Assembly: GCA_030710605.1 (NCBI GenBank)
Contig: CP092872.1
Span: 10,795,096-10,859,095, forward strand
Direction of reading: 5' to 3'
Source: Cordylochernes scorpioides
Taxonomy: Eukaryota; Arthropoda; Arachnida; Pseudoscorpiones; Chernetidae
DNA length: 64,000 nt
This document shows, piece by piece, positions 62,100-64,000 of the stretch. Made by a program: the position numbers and the translations under genes. Position 1 is the first letter of the stretch. Each line of letters begins with the position of its first letter. Under the pieces are notes generated by a model that was not told the DNA's origin, searched no databases, and saw nothing but the letters and a program-made list of their open reading frames with translations.

Positions 62100-63224
62100 A
62101 ATTCAATAAAATTTGATAATTTAAAAGATATTAAGAATGAATGAGATAAGAGCTCGACACACACTCGATGCATTAACTGAATTAGATGATGTAGATAAAA
62201 GAAAACATTCTTTCGTGAAATTACGGATATTAAAGATGGACATTTTCCGGATAAACATTTCAATTTATATCAAATGATGCAACATTTTTCTGGAGATGTG
62301 TCTCTTTTCATTTTATTATCGTATTCTTAAGCTTTCAGACATTTATTCTCTTCTTCAAGAATACAAAATGAATAATTAAAATTGGTTTCTAAAAACTACA
62401 ACTATTAATCACAATGTATATTTGTAAACATCCCTTGTAAGAAATAGTCAAGGTTTTAATTGAACCTTTTGAAGAATGATTTTTACTTGAAAGATAGCAT
62501 ATCAAAACAAAAAGAAAATCATTATAAGAAAAATGTATAGGTTTTAAAAGTTTTTCACAATTTTAATTCGAATCAAAATTTGTTTCTTTAGAACTTATAC
62601 AGCGAGGAATAATTAGAGGAAATATGACTATCATTGGTTTATAAATAATTAATTTTAAAGAGGTAGTGATGGAAATATGCTTCATTTCCACATCTATTGA
62701 TAATTAATATGAAAAAACAATTAAAATACCAATGAAAGTTCTATATCAATAAAAACACCAACAAGTAAATTCAGGACCTCAAAAGGAAAAATCAAGATGG
62801 CGAATAACCAGTTGTTTGAATTAGTTGTAATTGGGTAAAGGGGGGAAAACACATTAGGTACGTGTGCTTCAATTAAGAAAAAAAAAACGGTTTAAAATCC
62901 GCCTGTTTAATTGCAAACATTAATTAATCACAATCCTAATTGTTTGGTTTTTAAGTTGTCAGGAAGGTTTTTGTGAAGAAGAGAACAAATCCCTATTTTT
63001 TCCTTTACCATTATTGATATGAAATGTGAGCCTGTACCATTAGCAAGCTATCTCGGCTTTTAGATGACGTCGTTCCATTTAGGTATTTTAATGGCATGTA
63101 TTTACTGTAATTATTTGGTTTACTTCTCATCTCACTGTAATGGACGAAATTGTTCATAATATGAGTATCTAATGACACAATCTTTTATCCTAGAAATATC
63201 TTTTACATTTGTAGATATTAGGTA
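62100..63224. other. AT-rich noncoding stretch
   Basis: No gene or repeat recognised in about 1.1 kb. Confidence 0.5.
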
Positions 63225-63400
63225 TGTCAGAGGCGGCCATTTCTTTTGGAGCTAAGTCGGCCTGCTACTAATAGTGCCCCCAGTCTTAATGACAAAGGCA
63301 TTCTACTTCACCCAGTCATGATGGTTGTCAAACAGACACCATCAAGGATCACAACATGATATCCTAATATGATTGAGTGGGGATAAGAAAGAAGAAGTAT
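63225..63400 (+). mobile_element. Non-LTR retrotransposon 3' end, relative of 48,112-48,452
   Basis: cagaggcggccatttctttt, ggagctaagtcggcctgcta, ccagtcttaatgacaaaggc and ggggataagaaagaagaag. 5' part missing; a 65-bp segment is present that the other copy lacks. Confidence 0.6.
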
Positions 63401-63448
63401 CTTAAAGATATAGGTTACCTGGCCAGCATTCATAGTTCTTCAAATTAA

Positions 63449-63555
63449 AGATTTGGAACGCTTCACGATTTTGCGTGTCATCCTTGCGCAGGGGCCATGC
63501 TAATTTTCTCTGTATCGTTCCAATTGTAGTATATGTACCGCCGAACAAGCGTGTA
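63449..63555 (-). pseudogene. U6 snRNA retropseudogene, near full length
   Basis: The minus strand reads acgcttgttcggcggtacat, then tggaacgatacagagaaaat, tagcatggcccctgcgcaag, gatgacacgcaaaatcgtga and agcgttccaaat. It covers essentially the whole U6 but has changes in the highly conserved part (ACAGAGAAAAT for ACAGAGAAGAT). It is flanked by a 12-bp direct repeat caaattaaagat (63,441-63,452 and 63,556-63,567), indicating retrotransposition. No U6 promoter context. Confidence 0.85.
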
Positions 63556-63592
63556 CAAATTAAAGATACTTCAGCCATTAAATCTTATTATT

Positions 63593-63635
63593 GTCTCGAC
63601 GTTTCGACAAAAATCTTTTGTTCTCGTCAGGAGTG
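63593..63635 (-). ncRNA. PLE hammerhead-like motif, left arm
   Basis: Minus strand: CUCCUGACGAGAACAAAAGA then UUUUUGUCGAAACGUCGAGA. Core CUGACGA, stem II ACAAAA/UUUUGU, GAAA, two-pair stem III (ACGU), cleavage C, and three stem I pairs (CUC/GAG). Confidence 0.6.
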
Positions 63636-63743
63636 AACAAAAATTGAAACATTTGGCAAATCGTTAAAAATTATTCTAAAGAACGCCCTTTGCAGCCTTA
63701 GAATTTTTTTTAACGCTTTGCCAAATGCTTCATTATATGTTCG

Positions 63744-63784
63744 TTCCTGACGAGGACAAAAGAATTTTGTCGAAACGTCGAGAC
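63744..63784 (+). ncRNA. PLE hammerhead-like motif, right arm
   Basis: Core CUGACGA at 63,747-63,753, stem II GACAAAA/UUUUGUC, GAAA at 63,772-63,775, then CGUC and GAGAC. Stem III is only ACGU without a loop and stem I is about three pairs. This minimal type is known from Penelope-like elements and is expected to act as a dimer, if at all. Confidence 0.65.
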
Positions 63785-63835
63785 AATAAAAAAGATTTAC
63801 TGGCCGAAGTATCTTTAATTTGAAGATATTAAGTA

Positions 63836-64000
63836 TGTCTATGTGGATTTTTATAACGCTCTAATCAATCAAATAAACATATATAAAAATACATTCAGAT
63901 TTATTAAGATCACCGGTCTTATACAGATTGACTGCAGGAAGGAATCATAGATGGAGCTCCTATACTCCAGGCAGCGCAGCACCCAACAACAGCCTCCTGG
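63836..64000. other. Unassigned sequence at window end
   Basis: The last 100 bp are GC-richer (gcaggaaggaatcatagatg, ccaggcagcgcagcaccc) and may start an element that continues outside the window. Confidence 0.3.

Larger units (their letters stand above)
63405..63835. repeat. Inverted pair of PLE termini interrupted by a U6 copy
   Basis: The left arm (to about 63,690) and right arm (63,695-63,835) mirror each other: tctcgacgtttcgacaaaaa versus gaattttgtcgaaacgtcga. Each arm has a hammerhead-like motif. The U6 copy lies in the outer part of the left arm. Confidence 0.7.

Noticed and set aside
1..64000. Host protein-coding gene with introns
   Set aside because: No conserved non-transposon domain or exon chain was seen. 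Short exons in the AT-rich parts cannot be excluded without RNA evidence.

Overview
The window looks like gene-poor, AT-rich, repeat-dense DNA from an invertebrate animal. The evidence is metazoan-type: Penelope-like elements (PLEs) with a reverse transcriptase and GIY-YIG nuclease, a Copia element primed by an internal stretch of initiator tRNA-Met, RTE-like and Tx1-like non-LTR pieces, Helitrons, and two U6 snRNA-derived sequences that look more arthropod-like than vertebrate-like. I cannot name the species. I found no convincing host protein-coding gene; nearly all coding sequence belongs to mobile elements.

Layout. 1-9.2 kb: foldback elements, inverted PLE ends, a tRNA-like gene, a solo Copia-type LTR, a MITE with an internal tandem repeat, and a TIR element carrying a hammerhead ribozyme. 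9.27-11.65 kb: PLE A, bounded by matching 285-bp inverted repeats. 12.5-18.2 kb: a Helitron, a U6 pseudogene, a TRIM, a solo LTR, foldbacks and copies of a dispersed SINE-like repeat. 19.2-27.2 kb: a 44-bp satellite bracketed by inverted PLE-like ends and split by a young but defective Copia element (21,327-25,460). 27.2-28.8 kb: nested inverted repeats. 29.6-35.1 kb: a young non-autonomous LTR element with 777-bp LTRs and only a Gag-like/protease remnant. 35-48 kb: minisatellites, two large arrays of a 76-bp MITE-terminus repeat, the best hammerhead ribozyme (38,792-38,835), and a Helitron inserted in a foldback. 48-53 kb: LINE 3' ends, PLE ends and a second Helitron. 53.25-60.25 kb: a TIR element whose interior expanded into a 75-bp satellite that hosts an intact Tx1-like ORF1 (688 codons, no ORF2) and a head-to-head inverted PLE. 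60-64 kb: another MITE array, a LINE 3' end, and a U6 retropseudogene inside an inverted PLE end.

Main theme. Three unrelated element families (a PLE terminus, a Tc1/mariner-like MITE and a second TIR element) have each grown a tandem repeat (44, 76 and 75 bp) inside their terminal structure, and two of these arrays then received further insertions. Hammerhead-type motifs recur in PLE ends and in a TIR/foldback family. These are the observations most worth following up. Coordinates of repeat edges were read by eye and may be off by several bases; copy numbers and identities are estimates.
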